NCBI GenBank assembly: GCA_900553395.1
Contig: USDJ01000001.1
Span: forward strand, 62,001-126,000
Length of the DNA stretch: 64,000 nt
Direction of reading: 5' to 3'
DNA from: an uncultured Mycoplasmatota bacterium
GTDB taxonomy: Bacteria > Bacillota_I > Bacilli_A > RF39 > UBA660
Shown: piece after piece, positions 43,852 through 53,298 of the stretch
How the letters are laid out: each line of letters opens with the position of its first letter
Numbering within the stretch: the first letter of the stretch is position 1
The notes under the pieces: generated by a model
Database searches by the model: none
Seen by the model: only the letters and a program-made list of their open reading frames with translations
What the model was told of the DNA's origin: nothing
Program-made: the position numbers and the translations under genes

Positions 43852-43883
43852 AAAAAATTAAAGCTTTATGGCTTTAATTTTTT
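43852..43883 (+). terminator. Terminator after hpf
   Basis: A perfect 13-bp AT-rich stem (AAAAAATTAAAGC with GCTTTAATTTTTT) around TTTATG. Confidence 0.85.
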
Positions 43884-43969
43884 AATGAATATTAAATGAT
43901 TATATTACAATTTATACTATTATTTTGTTTGTTTTTTTGGTAAAATAGTATATATAAAGGAGAATATAT

Positions 43970-46459
43970 ATGAAATTATTTAAAAGCATATTTAATCGTG
44001 AATATAAAGAATTAGAAAAATTTAAACATATTGCTGATCAAGTAATTTTATTAGACGAAGAATACTCTAAATTAACTGATAAGCAACTAAAAAATAAAAC
44101 TATAGAATTTAGAAAGAGACTAGAAAATGGTGAAACATTAGAAGATATAAAAGTAGAGGCCTTTGCTACTGCAAGAGAAGCTGCTTATCGTGTAATAGGT
44201 GAGAAACCATACTATGTACAGATATTAGGTGGTCTTGCTATACATTATGGAAATATAGCAGAAATGAAAACAGGTGAAGGAAAAACATTAACATCTACAA
44301 TGCCAGCATATCTTAATGCGTTATCTGGTGAAGGTGTCCATATAATTACTGTTAATGAATACCTAGCAGGACGTGATGCTAACTGGATGGGAGAAATATA
44401 TCGTTTCTTGGGCTTAACTGTTGGAATAAATTATAGAGAATTGTCACCATCAGAGAAAAGAGATGCTTATAACTGTGACATAACATATTCTACAAATAAT
44501 GAAATAGGTTTTGATTATTTGAGAGATAATATGGTAGTAAAAGCTAGTGATAGAGTAGCTAGACCATACAATTTTGCTATAATCGACGAAGTGGATTCAG
44601 TATTAATAGATGAGGCTAGAACCCCATTAATTATATCAGGTGGATTCATGAAGTCAGCTAATCTATATACACAAACAGACAGGTTTGTAAAGAGCTTAAA
44701 AGAGAATGAAGGATATATATATGATGAAAAAACAAAAGCTGTATCACTTGATCAAACTGGTATAGAAAAGGCAGAAAAAGCATTCTCTGTAGATAATTTA
44801 TATGATATAAGTCATACTAATTTAGTACATTTTATAAATCAGGCTTTAAAAGCTAATTATGCTATGAAAATAGATGTTGATTACGTAGTAAATGATGGTA
44901 AGATTGTTATAGTAGACCCTTTTACAGGAAGACTTATGCAAGGAAGAACTTATTCAGATGGATTACATCAAGCAATAGAAGCTAAAGAAGGCGTACAAAT
45001 AAACGAAGAAACTAAAACTTTAGCAACTATTACTTTCCAAAACTTGTTTAGAATGTATAAGAAATTATCAGGAATGACGGGTACTGCTAAAACAGAAGAA
45101 GAAGAATTTAGAGATATATATAATATGTATGTTATATGTATTCCAACAAATAAACCAGTAATACGTAAAGATTACGGAGATTTGTTATTTTCTACTAAAG
45201 AAGGAAAATATAAAGCTATAGTAAACGAAATAAAAGAAAGATATAAGAAAGGTCAACCAGTATTAGTAGGAACAGTAGCAGTTGAAACAAGTGAATTAAT
45301 TAGTGAAAGATTAAAAAAGGCACATATTCCACACGAAGTTTTAAATGCTAAAAATCATGCAAGAGAAGCTGAAATAATAGCTAAAGCTGGAGAAAAAGGG
45401 TCTGTAACAATAGCAACTAATATGGCTGGACGTGGAACAGACATTAAAATAAATGATGAAGTAAAAGAATTAGGCGGACTATTTGTTATTGGTACTGAGC
45501 GTCATGAATCAAGACGTATTGATAATCAGTTAAGAGGACGTTCAGGAAGACAAGGAGATCCTGGTGAGAGCCAATTCTGTGTATCTTTTGAAGATGATTT
45601 GATGGTAAGATTTGGTACTGATAGAGCTAAATTAATGCTTCAAAGAATTGGATTTAGTGAAGATGTATCAATAAGAAATAAAATGTTATCAAATTCAATA
45701 GAATCAGCTCAAAAAAGAGTTGAAGGAAACAACTTCGATATGAGAAAAACTTTACTTGAATATGATGACGTAATAAATGAACAAAGAGTTATAATATATG
45801 AAAAGAGAAATCAATTATTAGACTCAGAATCCGTAAGAGACTTAGTATTAGAAATGTTTAAAAACTTTGTTGAAGATGTAGTTTACTCTCATTTAAATGA
45901 AGAAACTTTGGACAGAAATGATAAGTCTGAAATTTTAGAGGCAATAAATGATTTATTAAAAAATAAAGTTTCTTTTGATGAAATAGAATATAAAAATTCA
46001 AAAGAAATGGTAGAATATTTATATCAAAAGTTATTAGATGAATACGAAAACAAAGTAAGCAGTGTTCCAGAAGAAGTTACTAGCGAATTTGAAAAAGCTA
46101 TAATTTTAAGAGTAATAGACACATATTGGATGGAACATATAAATACGATGTCACATTTAAGAGAAGGTATTCACTTAAGAAGTTATGCTCAAAATAATCC
46201 ATTAAGAGAATATAAGAGTGAAGGTTATTCTTTATTTGATGAATTGTTGTCAAAAATAGATGCCCAAGCAACAACATATTTATTGAAGGCGGAAGTTAGA
46301 CAAAATAGTGAACGCAAGAAAGTATCAGATAAAGTAACTACTAATGAAGATAAAGGTAAAACTAAAAAAACAGCTCCTAAAAGAGTTCAAAAAATAGGTA
46401 GAAATGAACCTTGTCCATGTGGCTCTGGTAAGAAATATAAACAATGTTGTGGAAAGTAA
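43970..46459 (+). CDS. secA: Preprotein translocase ATPase SecA
   Basis: An 829-residue motor for SecYEG. It shows EMKTGEGKTLTS (Walker A), FAIIDEVDSVLIDEARTPL (DEAD), TNMAGRGTDI and GRSGRQGDPGES. A basic linker (residues 785-810) leads to the SEC-C zinc motif CPCGSGKKYKQCC that contacts SecB or the ribosome. prfB, the usual neighbour downstream in Firmicutes, is absent from the rest of the window; an accessory island follows. The last 48 bases resemble two remnants further on and may have been an integration target. Confidence 0.98.
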   Translation: MKLFKSIFNREYKELEKFKHIADQVILLDEEYSKLTDKQLKNKTIEFRKRLENGETLEDIKVEAFATAREAAYRVIGEKPYYVQILGGLAIHYGNIAEMKTGEGKTLTSTMPAYLNALSGEGVHIITVNEYLAGRDANWMGEIYRFLGLTVGINYRELSPSEKRDAYNCDITYSTNNEIGFDYLRDNMVVKASDRVARPYNFAIIDEVDSVLIDEARTPLIISGGFMKSANLYTQTDRFVKSLKENEGYIYDEKTKAVSLDQTGIEKAEKAFSVDNLYDISHTNLVHFINQALKANYAMKIDVDYVVNDGKIVIVDPFTGRLMQGRTYSDGLHQAIEAKEGVQINEETKTLATITFQNLFRMYKKLSGMTGTAKTEEEEFRDIYNMYVICIPTNKPVIRKDYGDLLFSTKEGKYKAIVNEIKERYKKGQPVLVGTVAVETSELISERLKKAHIPHEVLNAKNHAREAEIIAKAGEKGSVTIATNMAGRGTDIKINDEVKELGGLFVIGTERHESRRIDNQLRGRSGRQGDPGESQFCVSFEDDLMVRFGTDRAKLMLQRIGFSEDVSIRNKMLSNSIESAQKRVEGNNFDMRKTLLEYDDVINEQRVIIYEKRNQLLDSESVRDLVLEMFKNFVEDVVYSHLNEETLDRNDKSEILEAINDLLKNKVSFDEIEYKNSKEMVEYLYQKLLDEYENKVSSVPEEVTSEFEKAIILRVIDTYWMEHINTMSHLREGIHLRSYAQNNPLREYKSEGYSLFDELLSKIDAQATTYLLKAEVRQNSERKKVSDKVTTNEDKGKTKKTAPKRVQKIGRNEPCPCGSGKKYKQCCGK
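46412..46459 (+). repeat. SEC-C coding end of secA (copy 1 of a thrice-seen sequence)
   Basis: The last codons of secA (CPCGSGKKYKQCCGK and stop) recur as degenerate remnants ending at 51066 and 54581. With copy 3 it shares the 13-base run AAATATAAACAAT and the 10-base CATGTGGCTC. This makes it the likely left attachment site of the island. Confidence 0.55.
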
Positions 46460-46557
46460 GATAAAATAAGGGGAAAAGTAATTTTAGAAAAAAATGGCAA
46501 ATTTGTTATTTGTCAACAGATTAAATAGAATGTGGACAAAATCCATTGAAAATAAAG

Positions 46558-46592
46558 GATGTTAACAAAAATAAATTTGTTGACATCTTTTT
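46558..46592 (+). terminator. Terminator downstream of secA
   Basis: GATGTTAACAAA and TTTGTTGACATC form a 12-bp stem (one G-T pair) followed by T5. The 100 bases between secA and this stem include ATGTGGACAAA, echoed near 50863. Confidence 0.8.
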
Positions 46593-46610
46593 AATTGAAA
46601 GGAGTATTTA

Positions 46611-47966
46611 ATGAGAAAAGTTTATATAAAGGGATATGTAAGTTATGAAGATGAGAATTACACATTTATATATGAAGAAGGAAAATTAACATTGATATCA
46701 GTGAATAATCATCAAACATTTTTTAGCGAATATAAATTTGTTGATGAGTTTAAAGGATTTACTATAGATGGGTTTGATATTATTTTTTATATAAATAATA
46801 GTGTTTATTATAAAGATGGTTCATTTATTTGTTCACCAAGATGCATATTTATTTCTAGAAATAAGGAATATAAACTTACTGGTATGAAATTCGATACCTT
46901 AAGATTTTCTGGTGGAATATTAAATAGATTTTATACTAATAGGAATATGATTGAGTTTGACCCTAAAGAAAAAGATTATTTTAAATTTAAAGAAGTAGAA
47001 GAAACTATTTCAGAAGAATATGTAAATTTAAATGGCGATAAAACTCAATTTGAATTTAGTATAATGAAACCAGGTTGGAAAGATGATGGAGCAATAACAT
47101 TTAATAATTATGATTCACTATTAAGAATTAAATATGAAACGGCAAAAGATTACAAATCCATAATAAAAGATGTAAATAGTGTTGATAAATTTTTTAAATT
47201 CTCTGCTAATAGAGTGGACATTTCTTTTGATGAGGCTTTTTTGGAACTAAAAAAAGATGATGGCAAATTTGAAAAAACTGTTGAAATAATAATTCCATAT
47301 ATGACTAATAATGAAATAAATAAAGATTTGCTAGATTATGTTATATTTAAAGATTATTTAGATCAAATATTTAAATTTCTAGATAATTGTGACTATATCT
47401 TTAGTATTATACCTGATAATAATAAATCATTTGGAAATATATCAAATAAAGATTATTGTGCTGGATTTTCATGTTTTGAATCTATATATCAATATGTTCA
47501 TGGTAATAAAAATGAATTAGGAACTTCGAAAGAAGAATTAGCATTAGGAGAAGTTAAAGAAGAAATATTACCTTTATTAAGAACACTTGATGACAAGTAC
47601 AATGGAAATAATAAAACAAAGAGGGATTTTATAAAAAGATTTATTAAGATTATTTCTACTGCTAATTTGAAACTAGAAAAATGTATATTTAATGAATTGG
47701 GGAAAAAAGATTTTATACTTGAAAGCATATATTATAAAAGAAGAAACAAAATAAAAGAATATGGTTTATTTGCTTCAGTAAAAAAAGCAGTAGATGATAG
47801 AGATGACATCACACATAATAATACTGTTAGATTAGATGGTATTTCAATAGGAATATATGAGATGCTTTTGAAGTTAAATTATGCAATGATTATGGATTAT
47901 ATTGGAGTTTCTGTTGAAACATATGGAGATAGAATACAGTATTTAAGTTTAAGAAATATTATTTAA
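46611..47966 (+). CDS. ApeA-like HEPN-domain protein, candidate antiphage effector
   Basis: A 451-residue soluble protein. The first 200 residues are beta-rich (short repeated strands such as GFDIIFYINNSVYYKDG) and the C-terminal part is helical. Near the end lies RDDITH (Arg397-His402), the R-x4-H motif of HEPN ribonucleases, followed by an amphipathic helix. This layout resembles ApeA-type proteins, which defend against phage by cutting RNA. AAAGGAG precedes the ATG. It neighbours a recombinase and a toxin gene, as defence cargo does. The family call is from memory and should be treated as likely, not certain. Confidence 0.6.
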   Translation: MRKVYIKGYVSYEDENYTFIYEEGKLTLISVNNHQTFFSEYKFVDEFKGFTIDGFDIIFYINNSVYYKDGSFICSPRCIFISRNKEYKLTGMKFDTLRFSGGILNRFYTNRNMIEFDPKEKDYFKFKEVEETISEEYVNLNGDKTQFEFSIMKPGWKDDGAITFNNYDSLLRIKYETAKDYKSIIKDVNSVDKFFKFSANRVDISFDEAFLELKKDDGKFEKTVEIIIPYMTNNEINKDLLDYVIFKDYLDQIFKFLDNCDYIFSIIPDNNKSFGNISNKDYCAGFSCFESIYQYVHGNKNELGTSKEELALGEVKEEILPLLRTLDDKYNGNNKTKRDFIKRFIKIISTANLKLEKCIFNELGKKDFILESIYYKRRNKIKEYGLFASVKKAVDDRDDITHNNTVRLDGISIGIYEMLLKLNYAMIMDYIGVSVETYGDRIQYLSLRNII

Positions 47967-47971
47967 TAATA

Positions 47972-48000
47972 GGATACTATGAAAGTAGTATTCTTTTTTT
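47972..48000 (+). terminator. Terminator after the HEPN gene
   Basis: GATACTA pairs with TAGTATT around TGAAAG, followed by C and T7. Confidence 0.7.
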
Positions 48001-48037
48001 GATGTAAAATAATAAAAAGAAATGGAGAGTGATATAA

Positions 48038-49260
48038 ATGATTAGTATTAGAAAGAGGGGCAATGTATATCAATATTGTTTTGATGCAGGTAAAGTAAAT
48101 GGAAAAAGAAAACAAATAACTAAATCAGGCTTTAGAACTAAAAATGAAGCATATATAGCAGGTCAAAAGGCATATAATAAATTTATTAATGGAGATAATA
48201 CAAAAGAAAGTAATATGTTATATTCTGAATATTTAGATTATTGGATGAGTGAGTACTTTGAAATTAATTATAAGTATTCCACAGCAAAAAGATATAAAGA
48301 ATCTTTTGGTAATATAAAAAAGGAATTAGGTAATTATAAATTATCAGTGATAACTTCATATATGCTTAATCAAGCATTATTAAGGTTATATCAAACATCA
48401 ACTACTAAAGAAGCATTAAGAAATTATCAAAAAGTAATTAAAAGTTCATTAAGAGATGCGACATATTATTTTGGATTTATTAAAAATAATCCAGCAAGTG
48501 ATTTACAAATCCCTAGAGTATTGTCATTTGAATTAAAAAAAACGATGTAGGACATGTCTATATAAACGAAGAAATAAATATTATTTTAAATAGATTTAAA
48601 AATAATAAAGTGTTTATATGTGCATTCCTTACTGCTTGTTATACAGGAATGAGAACAAGAGAATTATTTGCTTTAACTTGGGGAGATATAGATTTAGATA
48701 ATCGGGTTATTAAAATAAATAAAACGGTATATGTAAAAGATAAAGCAGAAAATGGTAGATAGTATTTAGGTACTACTAAAACAATAGGTAGTCAAAGAGA
48801 AGTTTATATATCTGATACTTTATATTCAATTTTATTGAATTATAAGAAATTACGAAATAATTATAAGAAACAACAAGGTAAAAACTATAAGAAATATGTT
48901 TTAGAAGAAGTAAAAAATAAATACGGTAAGTTAGTAGAATATAAAATCGTAGAATGTAATTCCAAACACAATAGAGTAGAAATGGTGTTTACTAGAAAAG
49001 ATGGAACTTATTCGGGAACAGATATTATTAGGTATCCATTTAGAATAATTCATCATGAATTAGAGATTCAATGTAGATTTTATGATTTAAGAGGAAGTTT
49101 TGCTACTATTAGTTTAAGAAATGGATGTGAAATAAAAGATATTGCTGAAGTATTAGGCCATAAAAGAATAGAAACAACTGAAAAATATTATATTTTTAGT
49201 ACTGAAAATGATAAAATGAATGTTATTATTAATTTTAATAAAAATCGTAATGATTTTTAA
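48038..49260 (+). pseudogene. Tyrosine recombinase (integrase), broken
   Basis: The first frame (48038-48550) encodes the arm-binding domain (ISIRKRGNVYQYCFDAGK) and SAM-like core-binding domain. A frameshift in a run of eight A near 48534-48542 breaks it. The next frame holds FLTACYTGMRTRELFALTWGDID with the first catalytic Arg, then an in-frame TAG near 48761. The last part (to 49260) has FYDLRGSFATISL, with the second Arg, and KYYIFS with the Tyr nucleophile; the usual box-II His residues are replaced. At least two lesions make it inactive unless they are sequencing errors. It is the likely former driver of integration at secA. Confidence 0.85.
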
Positions 49261-49330
49261 TTGGCTTCATTGTTAAAATAAGGTAATAATGATATAATAA
49301 ATATAATTATTTGACTCAAGGAGGTAAAAA

Positions 49331-50356
49331 ATGGCAAAAGATTTAACAAATTCAAAAATAGATAGACAAAATATTTTAAATAATAACTTTGCAATAAATG
49401 AAATAGAAAAAGCATGTGATTTAAAAGGAATATTGTTTGAAGATAAAATCGCTTTTACAAAAGAACAAATAGCCTCTTTTTATGAAATTGATATAAGAAC
49501 AGTTGAAAGATATTTAGAAGAAAATAAAGAGGAATTTAATGAAAATGGTTACGAAGTATTAAAAGGAACAAGGTTAAAGAGGTTTATAGAAATCTTTAAT
49601 AACCAAGGTACCGACATTAATGTCGGTACCATTCCAAAAGCAACCACAGTTTTAGGTGTTTTCGATTTTAGAGCCTTTTTGAATATGGGCATGCTATTAG
49701 TAGAAAGTGAAAAAGCAAAAATTATACGTCAAAATATTTTAGATATTGTAATAGATACTATAAATGTTAAAACAGGTGGTGCCACTAAATATATAAATCA
49801 AAGAGATGAAGATTTCTTAAATTCGTGGTTTGATGAAGAAAATTATAGAAGAGAATTTACCGATGCTTTAAATAATTATGTTGCGATGGGAAATATAAAG
49901 TATGCAATATACACAGATAAAATATATGAAAGCATTTTTAGGGAAAAAGCCTCAGAATACAGAAGTATTCTTAAATTAGAAAAAAAAGATAAGACTAGAG
50001 ATACATTTTATTCTGAAGTTCTTGATCTTATAGCATCTTATGAAACCGGATTAGCAGAAGTAATTACCAATAAATTTAATGAATTAGGAAGACAATTAAC
50101 TCCGTGTGAAACTGATGAATTGTTTAGTGATTTTGAAAAACAATCATTATATAAACCATTAATTAATAAAGTACGTATTAAAATGTCTAGTAGGGATTTT
50201 GCATTTAGAGATGCACTACACATAAAATTACAAAACTATATTACACCATTAGAAGCAAATGAATATGAAAGATTTCTTGGAGAAAAAAGTGAAGATTTGA
50301 AAGAAAGATTAGAAGAGGCAAAAGATGTTTTTGAACGCTTAAAGGAGAGAGAATAA
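49331..50356 (+). CDS. DNA-binding partner of Doc toxin (RhuM-like)
   Basis: A 341-residue protein. The N-terminal winged-helix part reads FTKEQIASFYEIDIRTVERYL (near residues 42-62); the middle has VFDFRAFLNMGMLLVESEKA; the C-terminus is helical and charged. Such proteins occur beside Doc/Fic toxins and are probably the antitoxin or regulator. Its TAA overlaps the ATG of the Doc gene by one base. A perfect 24-bp palindrome lies inside it at 49607-49630. A TATAAT near 49293 and AAGGAGG upstream give it its own start. Confidence 0.7.
   Translation: MAKDLTNSKIDRQNILNNNFAINEIEKACDLKGILFEDKIAFTKEQIASFYEIDIRTVERYLEENKEEFNENGYEVLKGTRLKRFIEIFNNQGTDINVGTIPKATTVLGVFDFRAFLNMGMLLVESEKAKIIRQNILDIVIDTINVKTGGATKYINQRDEDFLNSWFDEENYRREFTDALNNYVAMGNIKYAIYTDKIYESIFREKASEYRSILKLEKKDKTRDTFYSEVLDLIASYETGLAEVITNKFNELGRQLTPCETDELFSDFEKQSLYKPLINKVRIKMSSRDFAFRDALHIKLQNYITPLEANEYERFLGEKSEDLKERLEEAKDVFERLKERE
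49607..49630. repeat. Perfect 24-bp palindrome inside the Doc-partner gene
   Basis: GGTACCGACATT is followed at once by its exact reverse complement AATGTCGGTACC. It codes for Gly-Thr-Asp-Ile-Asn-Val-Gly-Thr in a linker after the winged helix and is richer in G+C than its surroundings. It could be an intragenic operator or an mRNA hairpin. Confidence 0.9.
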
Positions 50357-50802
50357 TGTATTATATTACTAGTGAACAAGCTAAAAGCATTCATAAAACA
50401 ACAATTGAAGTAAGTGGTGGAGGAATAACAGATATTATACATTTTGGACAGTTAGAATCAGTTTTACAAAATATTCAAAATGATGAATATTATCCTACGT
50501 TTGTAGATAAATTAACTCATTTATTTTATTGCACTTGTCAGTTTCACTGTTTTGCTGATGGAAATAAGAGACTTGCTTTATCTTTAAGTACACAATTTCT
50601 TTTACTTAATGGTTATTTAAAAATCGCTTCAAAATTTATTGTAGATATGGAAAACATTAGTTATCATGTTGCAGCTGGAAAAATTAGTAAAGAATTCTTG
50701 CATGAAATATTTGAATCATATTTTGATGGAACTTTTGAATCAGAAACAATGAAGTTAAAAATTTATGAAGCAATAGCAGAAGATAGTTTAGTTAATATAT
50801 AA
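50356..50802 (+). CDS. doc: Doc-type (death-on-curing) Fic toxin
   Basis: A 148-residue Fic-fold protein with the Doc motif HCFADGNKR at residues 64-72, where the P1 enzyme has HxFxDANKR. Doc phosphorylates EF-Tu and stops translation. The length is a little above P1 Doc (126 residues). It is translationally coupled to the upstream DNA-binding gene, so the pair is a toxin-antitoxin module, probably stabilising the element. Confidence 0.85.
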   Translation: MYYITSEQAKSIHKTTIEVSGGGITDIIHFGQLESVLQNIQNDEYYPTFVDKLTHLFYCTCQFHCFADGNKRLALSLSTQFLLLNGYLKIASKFIVDMENISYHVAAGKISKEFLHEIFESYFDGTFESETMKLKIYEAIAEDSLVNI

Positions 50803-50964
50803 AGGATTAATCGTACATTGGATAAAAAATGAAAATATGATATATTCATATCAAGTGAACGGATGTGGACAATGTCCACAATATGTCCACGTTGGAGAAA
50901 TACTTATGGTACAGGTAATATCATAAATACAAATAATATAGATGTTACCTAGTCTGATAAATAA

Positions 50965-51066
50965 GGAAATACGAATAATACTATAAGTATAAATAGTATT
51001 GATAATATGGGAGCATCCACTACATGTGGAAGTGGCAAAAAGTACAAAAACTGTTGTGGTAAATAG
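50965..51066 (+). pseudogene. SEC-C coding remnant, copy 2
   Basis: After a stop at 50962 the frame reads GNTNN, a short Asn/Ile-rich stretch, then STTCGSGKKYKNCCGK and stop. It has no start codon. It equals the end of SecA but differs at many silent sites from the resident copy, so it is not a recent exact duplicate. It marks a likely old right end of an element integrated at secA. Confidence 0.75.
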
Positions 51067-51135
51067 TAGTAAAATCAAGGGCTTGCGAAGATTTGTGAAA
51101 ACAAAAAAATCGTAAAATAATGCAAATGGTTGCAA

Positions 51136-51223
51136 TTTGTTTGCAAACAAAATAAAAAAAACATAAAAGCCGTGAAACCCTTATAAATAAAGGAAATCTT
51201 TTGCAAACAATTTATGCAAACAA
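51136..51223. repeat. Cluster of TGCAAACAA repeats and a palindrome after SEC-C copy 2
   Basis: It contains the perfect 16-base palindrome TTTGTTTGCAAACAAA (51136-51151), the near-palindrome CCTTATAAATAAAGG (51179-51193), and two direct TGCAAACAA repeats 13 bases apart (51202 and 51215). Such arrays are typical of recombinase arm and core sites; the assignment is inference. Confidence 0.5.
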
Positions 51224-51229
51224 ATAAAA

Positions 51230-51252
51230 GTCAGCATTCGTGCTGGCTTTTT
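51230..51252 (+). terminator. Terminator-like hairpin with TTCG loop
   Basis: GTCAGCA pairs with TGCTGGC around a TTCG loop, followed by T5. The 300-base region before it holds the SEC-C remnant and repeats but no gene. Confidence 0.75.
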
Positions 51253-51633
51253 CATTATAGAAAAAAATAATAAGATTTTATTATATTTAAAAAAAAGAGA
51301 TGATGCTTTTGAGTTACCCGGGGGATATGTTTTAGAAAATAAAGATTTATATGATTCTGTGGTTTTTCATGTGAAAGAACAAATCGGTCTTGGAGTAGAA
51401 AAAAGGATATTAGAATTGTTCATATTATGCATTACCCATTAGGGAAAAAATTATACATTTTATTAAAAACAAAAAAGTTTAATGGAAAATTGGAAAACAA
51501 AATTCCGATGGAATATTCTGATATAAAATGGTTTGATTATAATCATTTACCTAAGAAACTACACAAAAAATTATTTAAAAGTTTTAAGGAAATAGAAGAG
51601 GGGGTATTTTACAGTGAGTATGTTAAAAAATAA
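51242..51633 (+). pseudogene. NUDIX-like gene, 5'-truncated and frameshifted
   Basis: One frame reads AGFFIIEKNNKILLYLKK and ELPGGYVLENKDL, a NUDIX fold with a degraded box (VVFHVKEQIGL where REVxEExGL is expected), and stops at 51440. The continuation is in another frame from 51427 (HYPLGKKLYILLK ... KWFDYNHLPKKL). One lost base near 51420 explains the shift. No start codon or ribosome binding site is seen; the frame begins inside the terminator hairpin, so the 5' end was probably cut off. Confidence 0.6.
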
Positions 51634-52696
51634 TTATTACTATAATATCAGAGAAGAAATTTTTGGTGCAACTGCTTTTGATTTGGTGAAAGGAAAAAGA
51701 TATTATATTGATAAAAAAGAATTGGCAAATTTATACAATAATGAACTTTTACCTAGCGATATTTGTAGAGAAAAGGTAGATATTAATAGGATAAAAATAA
51801 TAAAAATAAGGCCAGGCGAAAAAACAAAAAATTTTTCTTTCGCCGATACTGTGTTTATTGAAGTTACTAGAAAATGCAATTTAAGATGTAGTCATTGCTT
51901 GAATAATTCTGGTGTTTTATTAGAAAAAGAAATGACTCATGAAGAAATATTAAATTTAGTTGATTCTTTGGTTGAATCTGGTATACAAGATATTAGATTT
52001 ACTGGTGGTGAAGCACTAACAAGTAATTATATATATGATTATATTTCGTATGCTTTAAGTAAGGAAGTTGCAGTATCATTAGCAAGTAATGGTACATTAA
52101 TTAATGCAGAAGTTGCTAAGAAGCTTGCTACAGTGGGTCTTAAAAAATGCGTAATAAGTATTGATGGAACAAAAAAATTCAATGATATGATAAGAGGCAA
52201 AGGTGCTTATGATAGAAAGTTAAAAGCAATTAAATATTTAAAGACCAATAATATAGATGTTCGTATTAATTCTGTTGTTTTAAAAAGTAATATAGATGAT
52301 ATTATAAAACTTGCAGAAAATATGGATAAAATGAAAATAAAAATGTACATTAGAAGATTTGTTAATTCCGGAAGAGGTGCAAATTTAAAAATATGTGGCT
52401 AAATTATCATGATTATGAGTATCTAAGAAATCAACTTTGTAATATTTTGAAAAATGTATACGTAGATGGACATTATTTACATATGGTGATGGTGTTAAGT
52501 TAAGAATGGATTTTTGGCAGCTCAGGGCTTTAAGCCTATAAGTAACATAAGAAAAATAGAAAATTGGAAAAAATTTTGGTATGATATTCAAAATGAAAAA
52601 CAATTAATATCATTAAGAAAAATAGGAGAAAATAAGAAAACTCAATCATATTGTTTAGCTAATATTTTCAAGGAAAATAATTCAAAGGAGGAATAA
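51614..52696 (+). pseudogene. Radical SAM enzyme, broken by several frameshifts
   Basis: The first frame (51614-52402, GTG start, GAGGGGG upstream) has TRKCNLRCSHC, the CxxxCxxC iron-sulfur site near residue 90, and IRFTGGEAL. It then shifts near 52390 into MWLNYHDYEYLRNQL, again near 52470 (GDGVKLRMDF), and again near 52512 into AAQGFKPISNIRK through SYCLANIF. At least three shifts make it dead. Cysteines in the late part hint at a second iron-sulfur site. The substrate is unknown; NUDIX and kinase genes flank it. Confidence 0.8.
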
Positions 52697-52698
52697 AT

Positions 52699-53298
52699 AT
52701 GTTTATTGCACTTACAGGTTTACATTGTTCTGGAAAAAGTTATTTTTTGGAAAATCTTCCGCCTAGTTATGGCTTTACAGCATTCAAAAAGAAAGATGTA
52801 GTAGAAAAACTTTTTCTAAATGATGTTAATAAAAATGATTTTGAAAATAGTCATAGTTGGTATAATTATAAATTTGAATTAAATCCGTATGAAATAACTG
52901 CTGATATTGTAAATGAAATTTACAAGGAAGATAATTTAATATTAGATGCGGTTCATAGTAATTTAGAATGGGAAATCATAAAAATGATGATTCCGAATGC
53001 TGAATTAGTTGAATTTGTAACTCCTAAAAAAGTGAGAGAGGAAAGACGGATTTCAAAATATAAATTAGATGCTAAGGATTCATCGAGAATTAAGTATTGG
53101 CATAATCCAAATGGAGTATCAAAATGTTTAATTTCAGATGTGGATTGGGTATTTAATGGTGTATTACCAAACGAGTTGAATTTATTGCGTTTTGAAGAAT
53201 TTATCAGTTTTTCAAATAGTTCAAAATATAAGGATTTAGATATTGAAAAAGATGATATTTATGATAGAATATTAATGATGAAAGGGTTAAGAAAATGA
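52699..53298 (+). CDS. P-loop kinase-like protein
   Basis: A 199-residue protein with Walker A GLHCSGKSY at residues 7-15 and a later LILDAVHSN, which may be Walker B. The end of the central part has KVREERRISKYKL, a lid-like basic segment. It resembles small nucleoside or nucleotide kinases of the AAA/cytidylate-kinase type; the substrate is unknown. AAAGGAGG precedes the ATG. It overlaps the next NUDIX gene by four bases, so both are translated together. It is intact beside broken genes. Confidence 0.7.
   Translation: MFIALTGLHCSGKSYFLENLPPSYGFTAFKKKDVVEKLFLNDVNKNDFENSHSWYNYKFELNPYEITADIVNEIYKEDNLILDAVHSNLEWEIIKMMIPNAELVEFVTPKKVREERRISKYKLDAKDSSRIKYWHNPNGVSKCLISDVDWVFNGVLPNELNLLRFEEFISFSNSSKYKDLDIEKDDIYDRILMMKGLRK

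Noticed and set aside
46495..46566. A 24-codon frame after secA
   Set aside because: No ribosome binding site, ends inside the terminator stem, no recognisable peptide; treated as chance.
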